A stretch of DNA of 64,000 nucleotides from Rhodococcus sp. OK519 (GTDB taxonomy: Bacteria > Actinomycetota > Actinomycetes > Mycobacteriales > Mycobacteriaceae). Positions 35,417 through 44,170 of this stretch are shown piece by piece. The stretch lies in assembly GCF_003051005.1 (NCBI RefSeq), contig NZ_QAOW01000002.1:62001-126000 (forward strand), given 5' to 3'. Under the pieces are notes generated by a model, which worked only from the letters and a program-made list of their open reading frames with translations, was not told the DNA's origin and made no database searches. Position numbers and translations under genes: made by a program. Every line of letters starts with the position of its first letter. The stretch's first letter is position 1.

Positions 35417-35977
35417 TCACCTGATGCAGGCGTCCAGTGCCGCCTCGACGTCTCCCGTCACGAACAGCCCGTCCAACGCACGCTGGGCGACGAAACCCTG
35501 ACCACGCAGCCCCTCGAGCCAGTGCAGCAGGCCGCGGAAGTGGTCGACCGGATCGAGCATCACCACCGGCTTCGCGTGCATCCCGAGGTACCCGGCGGTC
35601 CACGTCTCGAACAGTTCCTCGAGGGTGCCGATGCCGCCGGGCAGCGTAATGAACGCGTCCGCCCGGTCCTCCATGATCTTCTTTCGCTCTCGCATCGTGT
35701 CGGTGACGATCAACTCGTCCGCGTCGACGTCCGCAACCTCCTTGTGCACGAGCGCCTTCGGGATCACTCCGACTGTCCATGCACCGGCCTCGCGCGCAGC
35801 CGTGGCCACCGCCCCCATCATCGAGACGTTGCCGCCGCCCGAGACGAGTTGCCAGCCGCGACGACCGATCGCCGTCCCGACCTCCGACGCCAACTGCAGG
35901 AACTGCTGGTCCACCGGCCCCGACGCGCAGTACACGCAGACCGCGAACTTCTCCATACTCTCCTCTTCACTCACCAT
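35417..35977 (-). CDS. LOG-family protein (cytokinin riboside 5'-monophosphate phosphoribohydrolase-like), copy 2
   Basis: 186-residue Rossmann-fold nucleosidase. GGGNVSMMG (47-55) and PGGIGTLEE (113-121, the catalytic PGGxGTxxE) are intact, with RERKKIMEDRADAFI between. Orthologous in position to Rv1205, reported to act on cytokinin nucleotides in M. tuberculosis. ATG 35977 is chosen for its overlap with the upstream LOG gene and the match to the Rv1205 N-terminus; ATG 35956 has a nearer AGAGGAG and is possible. Paralogue of the preceding gene. Confidence 0.88.
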   Translation of the reverse strand: MVSEEESMEKFAVCVYCASGPVDQQFLQLASEVGTAIGRRGWQLVSGGGNVSMMGAVATAAREAGAWTVGVIPKALVHKEVADVDADELIVTDTMRERKKIMEDRADAFITLPGGIGTLEELFETWTAGYLGMHAKPVVMLDPVDHFRGLLHWLEGLRGQGFVAQRALDGLFVTGDVEAALDACIR

Positions 35978-36777
35978 TCGTCCTCGTCTCCCAGTAGTGC
36001 TGCCTCGTCCGCGCCCAGTTGCGACTGCGCGACGATCTGCACGGCTTCCTCGACACTGTCGGTCACGTGGATGAGATCGATGTCGCCGGGCGAGATCTTG
36101 CCGGTGCGCTCGAGCGTGTCGCGGAGCCAGTCGACCAGGCCGGACCAGAACTCGGTGCCCATCAGGACGATCGGGAAGCGCGTGATCTTGCGGGTCTGGA
36201 CCAGCGTGAGTGCCTCGAACAACTCGTCGAGGGTGCCGAAGCCGCCCGGCAGGCAGATGAATGCCTGCGAATACTTCACGAACATCGTCTTGCGCGCGAA
36301 GAAGTAGCGGAAGTTGATGCCGAGGTCGACCCACTCGTTGAGCCCCTGCTCGAACGGCAACTCGATGCCGAGGCCGATCGAGTAGCCACCGGACTCGCTG
36401 GCGCCACGGTTGGCGCCCTCCATGATGCCGGGGCCACCGCCCGTGATGACGGCGTAGCCCTCCTGCGCGAGCGCCGTCCCGAGCTCGCGGGCCATTTCGT
36501 ACTCCGCGGATTCCTGGGACGTGCGCGCGGAACCGAACACAGTGACCGCGCGCGGAACCTCCGCCAGAGCCCCGAAACCTTCGATGAACTCGCTCTGGAT
36601 CCGCAACACGCGCCACGGGTCGGTATGCACCCAGTCGGTGGGCCCGCGCTGATCGAGAAGGCGCCGGTCTGCGTTGGTGGACTCCGCCTTGCGCTCGCGC
36701 CGCAACATGATCGGCCCGCGGTGCTTCACCGATGAACTACCGCGCCGGGCGGCGCCGGACTTCCTCTCAGGTGCCAT
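35971..36777 (-). CDS. LOG-family Rossmann protein, copy 1 (long form)
   Basis: 268 residues. A basic N-terminal extension (1-45) precedes the LOG core: VFGSARTS, GGGPGIMEGAN (113-123) and PGGFGTLDE (177-185), all catalytic motifs present, with RKTMFVKYS between. The core is longer than in the downstream LOG protein and belongs to the larger TIGR00730-like group. ATG 36777 lies 7 bases after TAGCCT (minus strand), suggesting a leaderless mRNA. The end overlaps the next LOG gene by 7 bases. Confidence 0.88.
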   Translation of the reverse strand: MAPERKSGAARRGSSSVKHRGPIMLRRERKAESTNADRRLLDQRGPTDWVHTDPWRVLRIQSEFIEGFGALAEVPRAVTVFGSARTSQESAEYEMARELGTALAQEGYAVITGGGPGIMEGANRGASESGGYSIGLGIELPFEQGLNEWVDLGINFRYFFARKTMFVKYSQAFICLPGGFGTLDELFEALTLVQTRKITRFPIVLMGTEFWSGLVDWLRDTLERTGKISPGDIDLIHVTDSVEEAVQIVAQSQLGADEAALLGDEDEW

Positions 36778-36795
36778 GCGGCCCAGGCTAGGCGC

Positions 36796-37893
36796 TCACG
36801 CGCTCAGGTAAGCGCGCAGCACCCGGGTCACGTCGGTGATCTGGTGCACCGGCACGTGCTCGTCGCGCTTGTGCGCCAGGTTCGGGTCGCCCGGGCCGTA
36901 GTTGACCGCGGGAATACCCAGCGCCGAGAACCGCGACACGTCCGTCCAGCCGTACTTGGCCCGGAACTCTCCGCCCGCCGCAGCGATCAGCGCCGCGGCC
37001 GCGGGGTTCGCCAGTCCCGGCAGCGCGCCCGGCGAACTGTCGGTGATCTCGAAGCCGAGTTCGAGTCCGCCGAGCGCCGACGCGTCGAAAATCTCCCGTA
37101 CGTGCGCGATCGCCTGCTCGACGCTGCGGTCGGGCGCGAACCGGAAGTTGACGTCCATTTCCGCGGCGTCCGGCACGACGTTGCCGGCCACCCCGCCCGA
37201 GATCCGCACGGCCGACAAGCCCTCGCGGTAGACACAACCGTCGATGTCCACGGACCGTGCCTCGTACGACGACAGTCGCTCCAGCACCGGCGCGAACTTG
37301 TGAATCGCGTTGTCGCCCAGCCACGACCGGGCCGAGTGCGCCCGCACGCCCGACGCGGTCAGCCGCACCCGGAGCGTGCCCTGGCAGCCGGCCTCGATGA
37401 GCCCACCGGTGGGCTCGCCGAGAATCGCGACGTCGGCGCGCAGCCACTCCGGGAGTTCCCGCTCGATCCGGCCGAGGCCGTTGTACTGCGCGGCGATCTC
37501 CTCGCAGTCGTAGAACACCAGCGTCAGGTCGTGCGCGAGGTCGGCGATGGTAGCGGCGAGGTGCAGGAACACCGCATCACCCGACTTCATGTCGACGGTG
37601 CCGCAGCCGTGCAGCACGTCGCCCCGCTCGTCGACGGTGCGCCGGCTCGGGACGTTGTCGGCGATCGGCACGGTGTCGAGGTGTCCGGCGAGCATGACCC
37701 GGCTGGGCAGACCGCGATTGGTGCGCGCGAGCACGGCGTCGCCGTTGCGGATCACCTCGAATCCCGACGTCTGCTCGCGCAGCGCCGCCTCGACCGCGTC
37801 GGCGATGGCGCGCTCGTCGTGCGACACGCTGGGGATGTCCACCAGCGCGGCGGTGAGATCGATGGGATCGGCGTGCAGATCGAGAAGGCTCAC
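36796..37893 (-). CDS. dapE: succinyl-diaminopimelate desuccinylase
   Basis: 365-residue dizinc M20 amidohydrolase of lysine/meso-diaminopimelate synthesis. HLDTVP (His71, Asp73), GTVDMKSG (Asp101, bridging), and DCEEIA (Glu131 general base, Glu132 ligand) are present; the last zinc His lies in [12 protein letters not shown] 37893 has TACGCT 7 bases upstream, so probably leaderless. Divergent from dapD, whose product feeds the same pathway two steps earlier. Confidence 0.93.
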   Translation of the reverse strand: MSLLDLHADPIDLTAALVDIPSVSHDERAIADAVEAALREQTSGFEVIRNGDAVLARTNRGLPSRVMLAGHLDTVPIADNVPSRRTVDERGDVLHGCGTVDMKSGDAVFLHLAATIADLAHDLTLVFYDCEEIAAQYNGLGRIERELPEWLRADVAILGEPTGGLIEAGCQGTLRVRLTASGVRAHSARSWLGDNAIHKFAPVLERLSSYEARSVDIDGCVYREGLSAVRISGGVAGNVVPDAAEMDVNFRFAPDRSVEQAIAHVREIFDASALGGLELGFEITDSSPGALPGLANPAAAALIAAAGGEFRAKYGWTDVSRFSALGIPAVNYGPGDPNLAHKRDEHVPVHQITDVTRVLRAYLSA

Positions 37894-38011
37894 GGGTTCC
37901 AGCGTAGGGGCTCGCCGGCGCGGCTACCCGACCGGTCGGAACGCGCGACCTGGGTGCCAACGCCTCACCGCGTCCGGTGCCCGCACCACGACTCGCGTAA
38001 CCTTTGCACCC

Positions 38012-38965
38012 GTGAGTGCACAGGGAGCAACTGCAGTAGGCGTCGCCAACGTGACCGAGTCGGGCACGGTTCTCGACACCTGGTACCCGGCCCCCGAACT
38101 GGGCGAGTACGAGGAGAGCGGAACCGTCGCGCTCGAGGGCACCGACATTCCGTCGGACCTCGCGCTGCTCGCCGGCCACGACGAGGCCCGCGAGGTCAAG
38201 CAGGTCGTCGTCCGTACGACGATCGCCGATCTGTCTGCCGCACCGGTCGACGCGCACGACGCCTACCTGCGTCTGCACCTCTTGTCGCACCGTCTGGTCA
38301 CTCCCCACGACGTCAATCTCGACGGCGTCTTCGGCCTGCTGGCCAACGTCGTGTGGACCAACTACGGCCCGTGCGCCGTGGACGGCTTCGAGCTGGTCCG
38401 TTCCCGTCTGCGGATCCGCGGACCGGTCACGGTCTTCGGCGTCGACAAGTTCCCGCGCATGGTCGACTACGTCGTCCCGTCGGGTGTCCGGATCGCCGAC
38501 GCCGACCGCGTCCGCCTCGGCGCCCACCTGGCGAGCGGTACCACCGTCATGCACGAGGGCTTCGTGAACTTCAACGCCGGCACGCTCGGCAGCTCGATGG
38601 TCGAGGGCCGCATCTCGGCGGGCGTCGTCGTCGGTGACGGCTCCGACGTCGGCGGCGGCGCATCGATCATGGGCACGCTGTCCGGTGGCGGCAAGCAGGT
38701 CATCTCCGTCGGTGAGCGCTGCCTGCTCGGCGCCAACGCCGGCCTCGGCATCTCGCTCGGCAACGACTGCGTTGTCGAGGCGGGCCTCTACATCACCGCC
38801 GGCACCAAGGTCACCGGACCGGACGGCACGGTCGTCAAGGCCGCCGACCTCACCGGCCAGTCCAACATCCTGTTCCGTCGCAACTCCGTGTCCGGCGCCG
38901 TCGAGGTGGTGCCGTGGAAGGGCACCGGCGTGGAACTGAACGCGGCACTGCACGCCAACGACTGA
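38012..38965 (+). CDS. dapD: tetrahydrodipicolinate N-succinyltransferase
   Basis: 317-residue acyltransferase adding succinate to tetrahydrodipicolinate. The left-handed beta-helix region (about 180-290) is readable as hexapeptide repeats ([18 protein letters not shown], then [15 protein letters not shown]); the actinobacterial long form matches Rv1201c in length. GTG 38012 lies 8 bases after TAACCT (37998-38003): leaderless. A longer frame reads through the antisense of dapE and is rejected. Confidence 0.93.
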   Translation: MSAQGATAVGVANVTESGTVLDTWYPAPELGEYEESGTVALEGTDIPSDLALLAGHDEAREVKQVVVRTTIADLSAAPVDAHDAYLRLHLLSHRLVTPHDVNLDGVFGLLANVVWTNYGPCAVDGFELVRSRLRIRGPVTVFGVDKFPRMVDYVVPSGVRIADADRVRLGAHLASGTTVMHEGFVNFNAGTLGSSMVEGRISAGVVVGDGSDVGGGASIMGTLSGGGKQVISVGERCLLGANAGLGISLGNDCVVEAGLYITAGTKVTGPDGTVVKAADLTGQSNILFRRNSVSGAVEVVPWKGTGVELNAALHAND

Positions 38966-38976
38966 TTCCAAGGCTT

Positions 38977-40374
38977 GTGAGCTCCACCGAAACCCCAGTC
39001 CGATTAGGGCATGGCCTCAAGGTCCGTCATCTCACGATGATGGGCCTGGGGTCCGCCATCGGCGCCGGTCTCTTCCTCGGGACAGGCGTCGGGATCGCGA
39101 AGGCCGGCCCCGCGGTCCTCATCTCGTACCTGATCGCCGGTTTCGTCGTGGTGTGTGTCATGCGCATGCTCGGCGAGATGGGCGCCGCACTTCCTGCCAG
39201 CGGATCCTTCTCGCACTACGCGCGCATCGGTATCGGCGAATGGGCCGGCTTCGTCATGGGCTGGCTGTACTGGTTCATGCTGATCATGGTGCTGGGCGCC
39301 GAGATCACCGGCGCCTCCGCGATCGTCAACGACTGGCTGCCCGGCGTCCCCCAATGGGTGATCGCGCTGGTGTTCGTCACCTTCTTCGCCGTCGTGAACC
39401 TCGCGAAGGTCAGCAACTTCGGCGAGTTCGAATTCTGGTTCGCGGCCCTCAAGGTCGCCGCGATCATCGGCTTCCTCGTCGTCGGCGTCCTGCTCGTCTT
39501 CGGTCTGCTGCCGGACACCGACCCCGTCGGATTCACGAACCTGCTCGGTGAGGGCGGGTTCATGCCCAACGGGTTCAGCGGCATCGCGGCCGGTCTGCTG
39601 GTCGTCGCGTTCGCGTTCGGCGGCATCGAGATCGTCACCATCGCCGCGGCCGAGTCCGAGGACCCCGAGCGCTCGATCGCCACCGCCGTCCGCACCGTCA
39701 TGTGGCGGATCAGTGTCTTCTACATCGGCGCCATCGCCATCATGGTCCTCGTCCTGCCGTGGAACGATCCCGAACTGCAGGACGGCCCCTTCGTCGCCGT
39801 GCTCGAACGGGCGAACCTGCCGTACGTCTCCGGGCTGATGGAACTGGTCGTCGTGATCGCGCTGCTGTCGGCGTTCAACGCGAATGTCTACGGCACGTCG
39901 CGCATGGCGTTCTCACTGGCGCGGCGCAACGACGGCCCGAAGGCCCTCGCGAAGCTGTCGACAACCGGGGTGCCCACCAATGCGGTACTGCTGTCGGTGT
40001 TCTTCGGGTTCGTCAGTGTGCTGCTCAACTGGCTGCTGCCGAACGACCTGCTCGGCATCCTGCTCAACGCCGTCGGCGCGGCCCTGCTGGTGATCTGGGT
40101 CTTCATCGTGATCTCGCACCTGCGACTGCGCCCGAAGCTCGAGCGCGAGGGCAAACTGTCGGTGCGGATGTGGCTCTTCCCGTACCTGAGCTACGTCACG
40201 CTGGCACTGCTGGCCGGATTCGTCGTGCTCATGCTGTTCGACGCCGACGCCCGCGAACAGCTCGTCTCCACCGCGGTGCTGTTCCTGGCCATTCTCGCGC
40301 TGTCGCTACTCAATTCGCGCCGCCGCGCGCGGAAGGGCGGCAAGGACACCGCCGTCACGGAGTCTGCCTCCTAG
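38977..40374 (+). CDS. amino-acid permease, APC family
   Basis: 465-residue inner-membrane transporter with 12 helices. GLKVRHLTMMGLGSAIGAGLF at the N-terminus is the amino-acid-transporter signature of the GabP/CycA/AnsP group (first helix with GxGIGxG-type loop), and AAAESEDPERSIATAVRT lies between helices 6 and 7. GTG 38977, 11 bases after dapD, with AAGG upstream, so it may be co-transcribed with dapD. The substrate within the group is not assignable. Confidence 0.88.
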   Translation: MSSTETPVRLGHGLKVRHLTMMGLGSAIGAGLFLGTGVGIAKAGPAVLISYLIAGFVVVCVMRMLGEMGAALPASGSFSHYARIGIGEWAGFVMGWLYWFMLIMVLGAEITGASAIVNDWLPGVPQWVIALVFVTFFAVVNLAKVSNFGEFEFWFAALKVAAIIGFLVVGVLLVFGLLPDTDPVGFTNLLGEGGFMPNGFSGIAAGLLVVAFAFGGIEIVTIAAAESEDPERSIATAVRTVMWRISVFYIGAIAIMVLVLPWNDPELQDGPFVAVLERANLPYVSGLMELVVVIALLSAFNANVYGTSRMAFSLARRNDGPKALAKLSTTGVPTNAVLLSVFFGFVSVLLNWLLPNDLLGILLNAVGAALLVIWVFIVISHLRLRPKLEREGKLSVRMWLFPYLSYVTLALLAGFVVLMLFDADAREQLVSTAVLFLAILALSLLNSRRRARKGGKDTAVTESAS

Positions 40375-40393
40375 CTCGCAAGAACGGGCACAT

Positions 40394-40450
40394 GGGATCT
40401 TCCTGCGGCGTAGGGTCGGCGAAAATCGACCCCGCGCCGTAGGAGATCCC
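40394..40450 (+). promoter_or_regulatory. RNA hairpin covering the enoyl-CoA hydratase ribosome site
   Basis: Long hairpin: GGGATCT(t)CCT (40394-40404) pairs with AGGAGATCCC (40441-40450), GCGGCG with CGCCGT, then GGGTCG with CGACCC, loop about 40419-40426. The AGGAG ribosome site (40441-40445) and the bases up to the TTG start (40451) are all in the right arm. It may regulate translation, or end the permease transcript. Confidence 0.6.
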
Positions 40451-41260
40451 TTGAGTTTCATCCTCGTCGAACGGCCACGCGAGAACGTAGCGCTGGTGAC
40501 CCTCAACCGTCCGGAGCGGATGAACGCGATGGCGTTCGATGTCATGGTCCCGTTCCGCGAATCGCTCGAGGCCATCAGCAACGACAACTCGGTGCGCGCC
40601 GTCGTGATCACCGGTGCGGGGCGGGGATTCTGTTCGGGCGCCGACCAGACGTCGGCGGGCAAGCCCCCGCACATCGACGGACTCACGCGACCGACGATCG
40701 CGCTGCGTTCGATGGAGATGCTCGACGACGTCGTACTGACGCTGCGGCGCATGCACCAACCCGTCATCGCGGCCGTCAACGGCGCCGCGATCGGCGGCGG
40801 ATTCTGCCTGTCGATGGCCGCCGACATCCGCCTCGCCGCACCGGAGGCGTATTTCCGTGCGGCCGGCATCAACAACGGCCTGACCGCGAGCGAACTGGGC
40901 CTGAGCTACCTGCTGCCGCGCGCGATCGGATCGTCGCGGGCGTTCGAGATCATGCTCACCGGTCGCGACGTCGACGCCGACGAGGCCTCGCAGATCGGCC
41001 TCGTCTCCCGAATCGTCGCGCAGGAAGACCTCCTCGACGACGCCTTCGACCTGGCGGAGCGGATCGCGATGTTCTCCCGCCCCGGCGTCGAACTCACCAA
41101 GCGGACGTTGTGGTCGAGCCTCGACGCGTCCTCGATGTCGCAGCACATGAACCAGGAAGGGCTCGGCCAGTTGCTGATCCGCCTGCTCACCGACAACTTC
41201 GAGGAGTCCACCCTCGCCCGCCGCGAGAAGCGCGATCCGCTCTTCCGCGACACCCGCTAG
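40451..41260 (+). CDS. enoyl-CoA hydratase/isomerase
   Basis: 269-residue crotonase-fold enzyme of acyl-CoA metabolism. GRGFCSGAD and NGAAIGGGF form the oxyanion hole and CoA contacts; a Glu is present in ASELGL, at the second catalytic position, while the first Glu position is not obvious, so it may be an isomerase or hydratase. TTG 40451 start is supported by AGGAG at 40441-40445, which is sequestered in the hairpin 40394-40450. Followed by the 41-base repeats and the TetR-dioxygenase pair. Confidence 0.88.
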   Translation: MSFILVERPRENVALVTLNRPERMNAMAFDVMVPFRESLEAISNDNSVRAVVITGAGRGFCSGADQTSAGKPPHIDGLTRPTIALRSMEMLDDVVLTLRRMHQPVIAAVNGAAIGGGFCLSMAADIRLAAPEAYFRAAGINNGLTASELGLSYLLPRAIGSSRAFEIMLTGRDVDADEASQIGLVSRIVAQEDLLDDAFDLAERIAMFSRPGVELTKRTLWSSLDASSMSQHMNQEGLGQLLIRLLTDNFEESTLARREKRDPLFRDTR

Positions 41261-41297
41261 TCCCCCGACTCCACTGCCGCCTTCCCTCCCGTCTTCC

Positions 41298-41362
41298 CCG
41301 CGATCAGTGCGCAAAGCGCGGATTTCCGGGCCGGATTCCCGCGATAAGTGCGCAAAACGCGG
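41298..41362 (+). repeat. 41-base-period intergenic repeat, locus 2 (two units)
   Basis: Blocks at 41298-41321 and 41339-41362 (cores GATCAGTGCGC and GATAAGTGCGC), 17-base spacer, period 41. The spacer centre is the palindrome-like CCGGGCCGG. Same orientation as loci 1 and 3. It lies between the enoyl-CoA hydratase gene and the next promoter. Confidence 0.8.
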
Positions 41363-41385
41363 GGAGAACGAATCTCGGCAAACCG

Positions 41386-41414
41386 TTGACAGGTTAAGGC
41401 CGCGGCCTTAACGT
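41386..41414 (+). promoter_or_regulatory. leaderless promoter of the TetR-dioxygenase operon
   Basis: TTGACA (41386-41391), 17-base spacer, TAACGT (41409-41414), then 7 bases to the GTG start at 41422: near-consensus sigma-70-type promoter with the start codon at +1. Confidence 0.75.
41393..41412. promoter_or_regulatory. perfect 20-base palindromic operator
   Basis: GTTAAGGCCGCGGCCTTAAC, a perfect palindrome filling the spacer and overlapping the -10 box. Bound protein would block RNA polymerase directly; the adjacent TetR gene is the obvious ligand. Confidence 0.8.
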
Positions 41415-41421
41415 CGTCGTT

Positions 41422-42084
41422 GTGACTCAGACCACGTCCCGGCAGGCGATGCTCGAAGCAGCAGAGCAGATCATCGCCGAACGGGGAATGCCCGCGCTCA
41501 CGCTCAAGGACGTCCAGATCGCGGCCAACCAGTCCAACAAGTCGGCGGCGAAGTACCACTTCGGGTCCCGCGAGGGCCTCATCGAGGCACTCGTCGAACT
41601 CCGCATGGGGCCCGTGAACGCCCGCCGCCAGGAACTGCTCGACGAGATGGAACGGCTCGGCACCCCGCCGACCGTACGACAGGTCGTCGAGGCACTGGTC
41701 CGACCGCTGGCGGCGGAGACCCTCGGCCGCCCCGGCAGCAGGTATGCGCGTTTCCTGGTCCAGGCCCTGTTCGACCCGGCGCTCGCGGACACTATCCAGA
41801 AGCACCTGCGGGCCGAGACCTACCGGCACGTGCACCACCTGCTGACCGACCTCTGCCCCCTGCCGGACGAGATCGCGGCCTGGCGCACCGACAACATCGT
41901 CATGCTCGGCATCACCACGTTCGCCGCGCGAGAGGGCACCGATCGTACGCCGGCGCAGACCGCGGCAATCGTCACCGACCTCGTCGACACCTGCGTGGCC
42001 GTACTCGCGGCCCCCACCTCCGTTCCCACCAGCAGCACTCCCGATACGACGGAACAGACCGATCCCCAAGGAGTTTCGCTATGA
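41422..42084 (+). CDS. TetR-family regulator, coupled to a dioxygenase gene
   Basis: 220-residue TetR-type repressor. HTH at about 25-50 (LKDVQIAANQSNKSAAKYHFGSREGL contains the recognition helix); the rest is a ligand-binding domain with a polar, low-complexity C-terminus. GTG 41422 lies 7 bases after the -10 box (leaderless), within an operator palindrome region, so autorepression is likely. Its ATGA end overlaps the dioxygenase start, so sensor and enzyme are made together, unlike the usual divergent arrangement. Confidence 0.9.
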   Translation: MTQTTSRQAMLEAAEQIIAERGMPALTLKDVQIAANQSNKSAAKYHFGSREGLIEALVELRMGPVNARRQELLDEMERLGTPPTVRQVVEALVRPLAAETLGRPGSRYARFLVQALFDPALADTIQKHLRAETYRHVHHLLTDLCPLPDEIAAWRTDNIVMLGITTFAAREGTDRTPAQTAAIVTDLVDTCVAVLAAPTSVPTSSTPDTTEQTDPQGVSL

Positions 42085-43043
42085 CCGCATCCGCCACTCC
42101 CAACATCTTCCAGACCTTCATCGAGCCCCGCCCGACGGACCCGCTCTACGCCGTGGGCCCGCTCGTCGCACGACGAACCACCGAGACCGCCGACGATCGC
42201 CCGTACGAACTGTTCTCGCTCACGCCGAAGACCCCGACCATCGGTGCCGAGATCTCCGGGATCCGGCTGAGCGGCGACCTGTCCGACGACGTGCTGGCCG
42301 AGATTCGCCGCGCACTGCTCGAATGGAAGGTGCTGTTCTTCCGCGATCAGGAGATCGACCGCGCCGACCATCGCGCGTTCGCGGCCCGCTGGGGCGACCT
42401 GGAGCAGCACCCGTTCTTCAAGTACACCCAGCCCGGGCAGAGCGATGCGGACGTCGCCACTCTCGCGAAGGACGCGGTCGCGGCGGGCGTCGAGAACATG
42501 TGGCACAACGATGTCACCTGGCACGAATTCCCCTCGTTCGCAGCGATTCTGCGCGGTGTCGAGGTTCCGGCCGTCGGCGGTGACACGCTGTGGACCGACA
42601 CCGGTGCGGCGTACGACCTGCTCCCGGACGACCTCCGTGCCCGCATCGAGCACCTCCAGGCGGAACACGACTGGATCAACTCGTTCGGCCGCGGCATGCC
42701 GGCAGAGACCGTCGAGATGCTCCGTCCGGCCTTCCCGCCGGTCACTCACCCCGTGGTCCGAGTGATTCCCGAGACCGGACGTCGCGTCCTGTTCGTCAAC
42801 TCCGTCTTCACGCAGCGCATCGTCGGCGTGTCCGAGGAGGAGTCCAACGACATTCTCCGCATGCTCTACCGCCAGGTCCAGCGTCCCGAGTTCCAGGTGC
42901 GACTGCACTGGCGTCCCGACACGATTGCCTTCTGGGACAACCGCACGTGCCAGCACTACGCGTCCAGCGACTACTTCCCGGCCCGCCGCGTCATGGATCG
43001 CATCTCGATCGTGGGTGACAAGCCGGTCGGCATTTCGTCCTGA
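42081..43043 (+). CDS. TauD/TfdA-family 2-oxoglutarate and Fe(II)-dependent dioxygenase
   Basis: 320-residue non-haem iron dioxygenase. The iron ligands are His142 and Asp144 (WHNDVTWH) and His292 (NRTCQHYA); an Arg just after (302-303, ARRV) should bind 2-oxoglutarate. Members attack taurine, alkyl sulfates, phenoxyacids or small carboxylic acids; substrate unknown here. ATG 42081 overlaps the TetR stop (ATGA) and has AAGGAG upstream. Its repression by the coupled TetR suggests inducible catabolism. Confidence 0.9.
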   Translation: MTASATPNIFQTFIEPRPTDPLYAVGPLVARRTTETADDRPYELFSLTPKTPTIGAEISGIRLSGDLSDDVLAEIRRALLEWKVLFFRDQEIDRADHRAFAARWGDLEQHPFFKYTQPGQSDADVATLAKDAVAAGVENMWHNDVTWHEFPSFAAILRGVEVPAVGGDTLWTDTGAAYDLLPDDLRARIEHLQAEHDWINSFGRGMPAETVEMLRPAFPPVTHPVVRVIPETGRRVLFVNSVFTQRIVGVSEEESNDILRMLYRQVQRPEFQVRLHWRPDTIAFWDNRTCQHYASSDYFPARRVMDRISIVGDKPVGISS

Positions 43044-43046
43044 GAC

Positions 43047-44078
43047 TCACTCCTCGGGACCCACCCGTACGACGAGTTTCCCGAAGTTCTTGCCGCGCAA
43101 CATTCCCAGGAATGCCGGCGGCGCATTGTCCAGGCCGTGCACGACGTCCTCCCGGTACTTCAGCCGTCCTTCGGCGATCCACCGGGAGGCGTCGCGTTCG
43201 AAGTCCTCGTACATCTCCCGGACGAACTCGGACTGGATGAAGCCGCGCACGGTGAGACTCTTCGTGAGCACCAGACCCATGAACCCCGGCAGCCGGTCCG
43301 GCCCCTCGGGCGCGGTCGCCGCGTTGTACTGAGAGACCAATCCGCACACCGGAATCCGGGCGTAGAGGTTCAGCAGGGGTAGAACCGCGGCGGTGACGGA
43401 GCCGCCGACGTTCTCGAAGTAGACATCGATGCCGTCCGGCACCGCCGCCCTCAACTGTTCGGCGAAGTCCGGTGCGCGGTGGTCGATCGCGGCGTCGAAC
43501 CCCAGTTCACCCTGCACGAACGCGCACTTGTCGGGCCCACCGGCGATCCCGACGGCCCGCGCACCGTAGATCTTCGCGATCTGACCGACAGCCGAGCCCA
43601 CGGGACCCGACGCCGCCGCGACGACGACGGTCTCGCCGGGTTGCGGGCGTCCGATCTTCAGCAGGCCCGAGTAAGCGGTGAAACCGGGCATTCCCAGTAC
43701 ACCGAGCGCGGTGGACAACGGCGCCGCGGACGGGTCCAGAACCCGCACCGTGTTGTCGTCGACCACGGCGCGCGTCTGCCACCCGGAGTAGGCCAGGACG
43801 TAGGATCCTGCCGCGACCTGCGGACTACGCGACTCCAGCACCTGAGAGACCGTCGCCCCCACCATGACGTCGCCCACCTCGACCGGATCGGCATACGACT
43901 CGGCGGCACTCATGCGACCGCGCATGTACGGGTCGAGCGAGAGGTAGACGGTGCGCAACAACACCTGCCCGTCGGACAGCTCGGGCAATTCGATTGTCTC
44001 CGTACGGAAATTGTCCGTCGTGGGCTCACCGTCCGGTCGTGAGGCGAGAACGATTCGGGTGCTCGTGACAGCGCTCAT
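43047..44078 (-). CDS. NADP-dependent MDR oxidoreductase (CurA/leukotriene B4 dehydrogenase-like)
   Basis: 343-residue zinc-free medium-chain reductase reducing alkenal/one double bonds. YLSLDPYMRGRMS near residue 50 is the LTB4DH/CurA signature; the Rossmann motif is AAASGPVGSAVGQIA, and NVGG follows. ATG 44078 has TACGGT 6 bases upstream on the minus strand (leaderless layout). Convergent with the dioxygenase and divergent from the dehydrogenase gene. Confidence 0.9.
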   Translation of the reverse strand: MSAVTSTRIVLASRPDGEPTTDNFRTETIELPELSDGQVLLRTVYLSLDPYMRGRMSAAESYADPVEVGDVMVGATVSQVLESRSPQVAAGSYVLAYSGWQTRAVVDDNTVRVLDPSAAPLSTALGVLGMPGFTAYSGLLKIGRPQPGETVVVAAASGPVGSAVGQIAKIYGARAVGIAGGPDKCAFVQGELGFDAAIDHRAPDFAEQLRAAVPDGIDVYFENVGGSVTAAVLPLLNLYARIPVCGLVSQYNAATAPEGPDRLPGFMGLVLTKSLTVRGFIQSEFVREMYEDFERDASRWIAEGRLKYREDVVHGLDNAPPAFLGMLRGKNFGKLVVRVGPEE

Positions 44079-44170
44079 ACCCCGACCGTACGCCCGCTCC
44101 CACTCGGCGGGGATATGGTCGAAGGGAACCGGCCGGCGCCCGATGCGGCCGAACGCAACCGGGAGGATTC

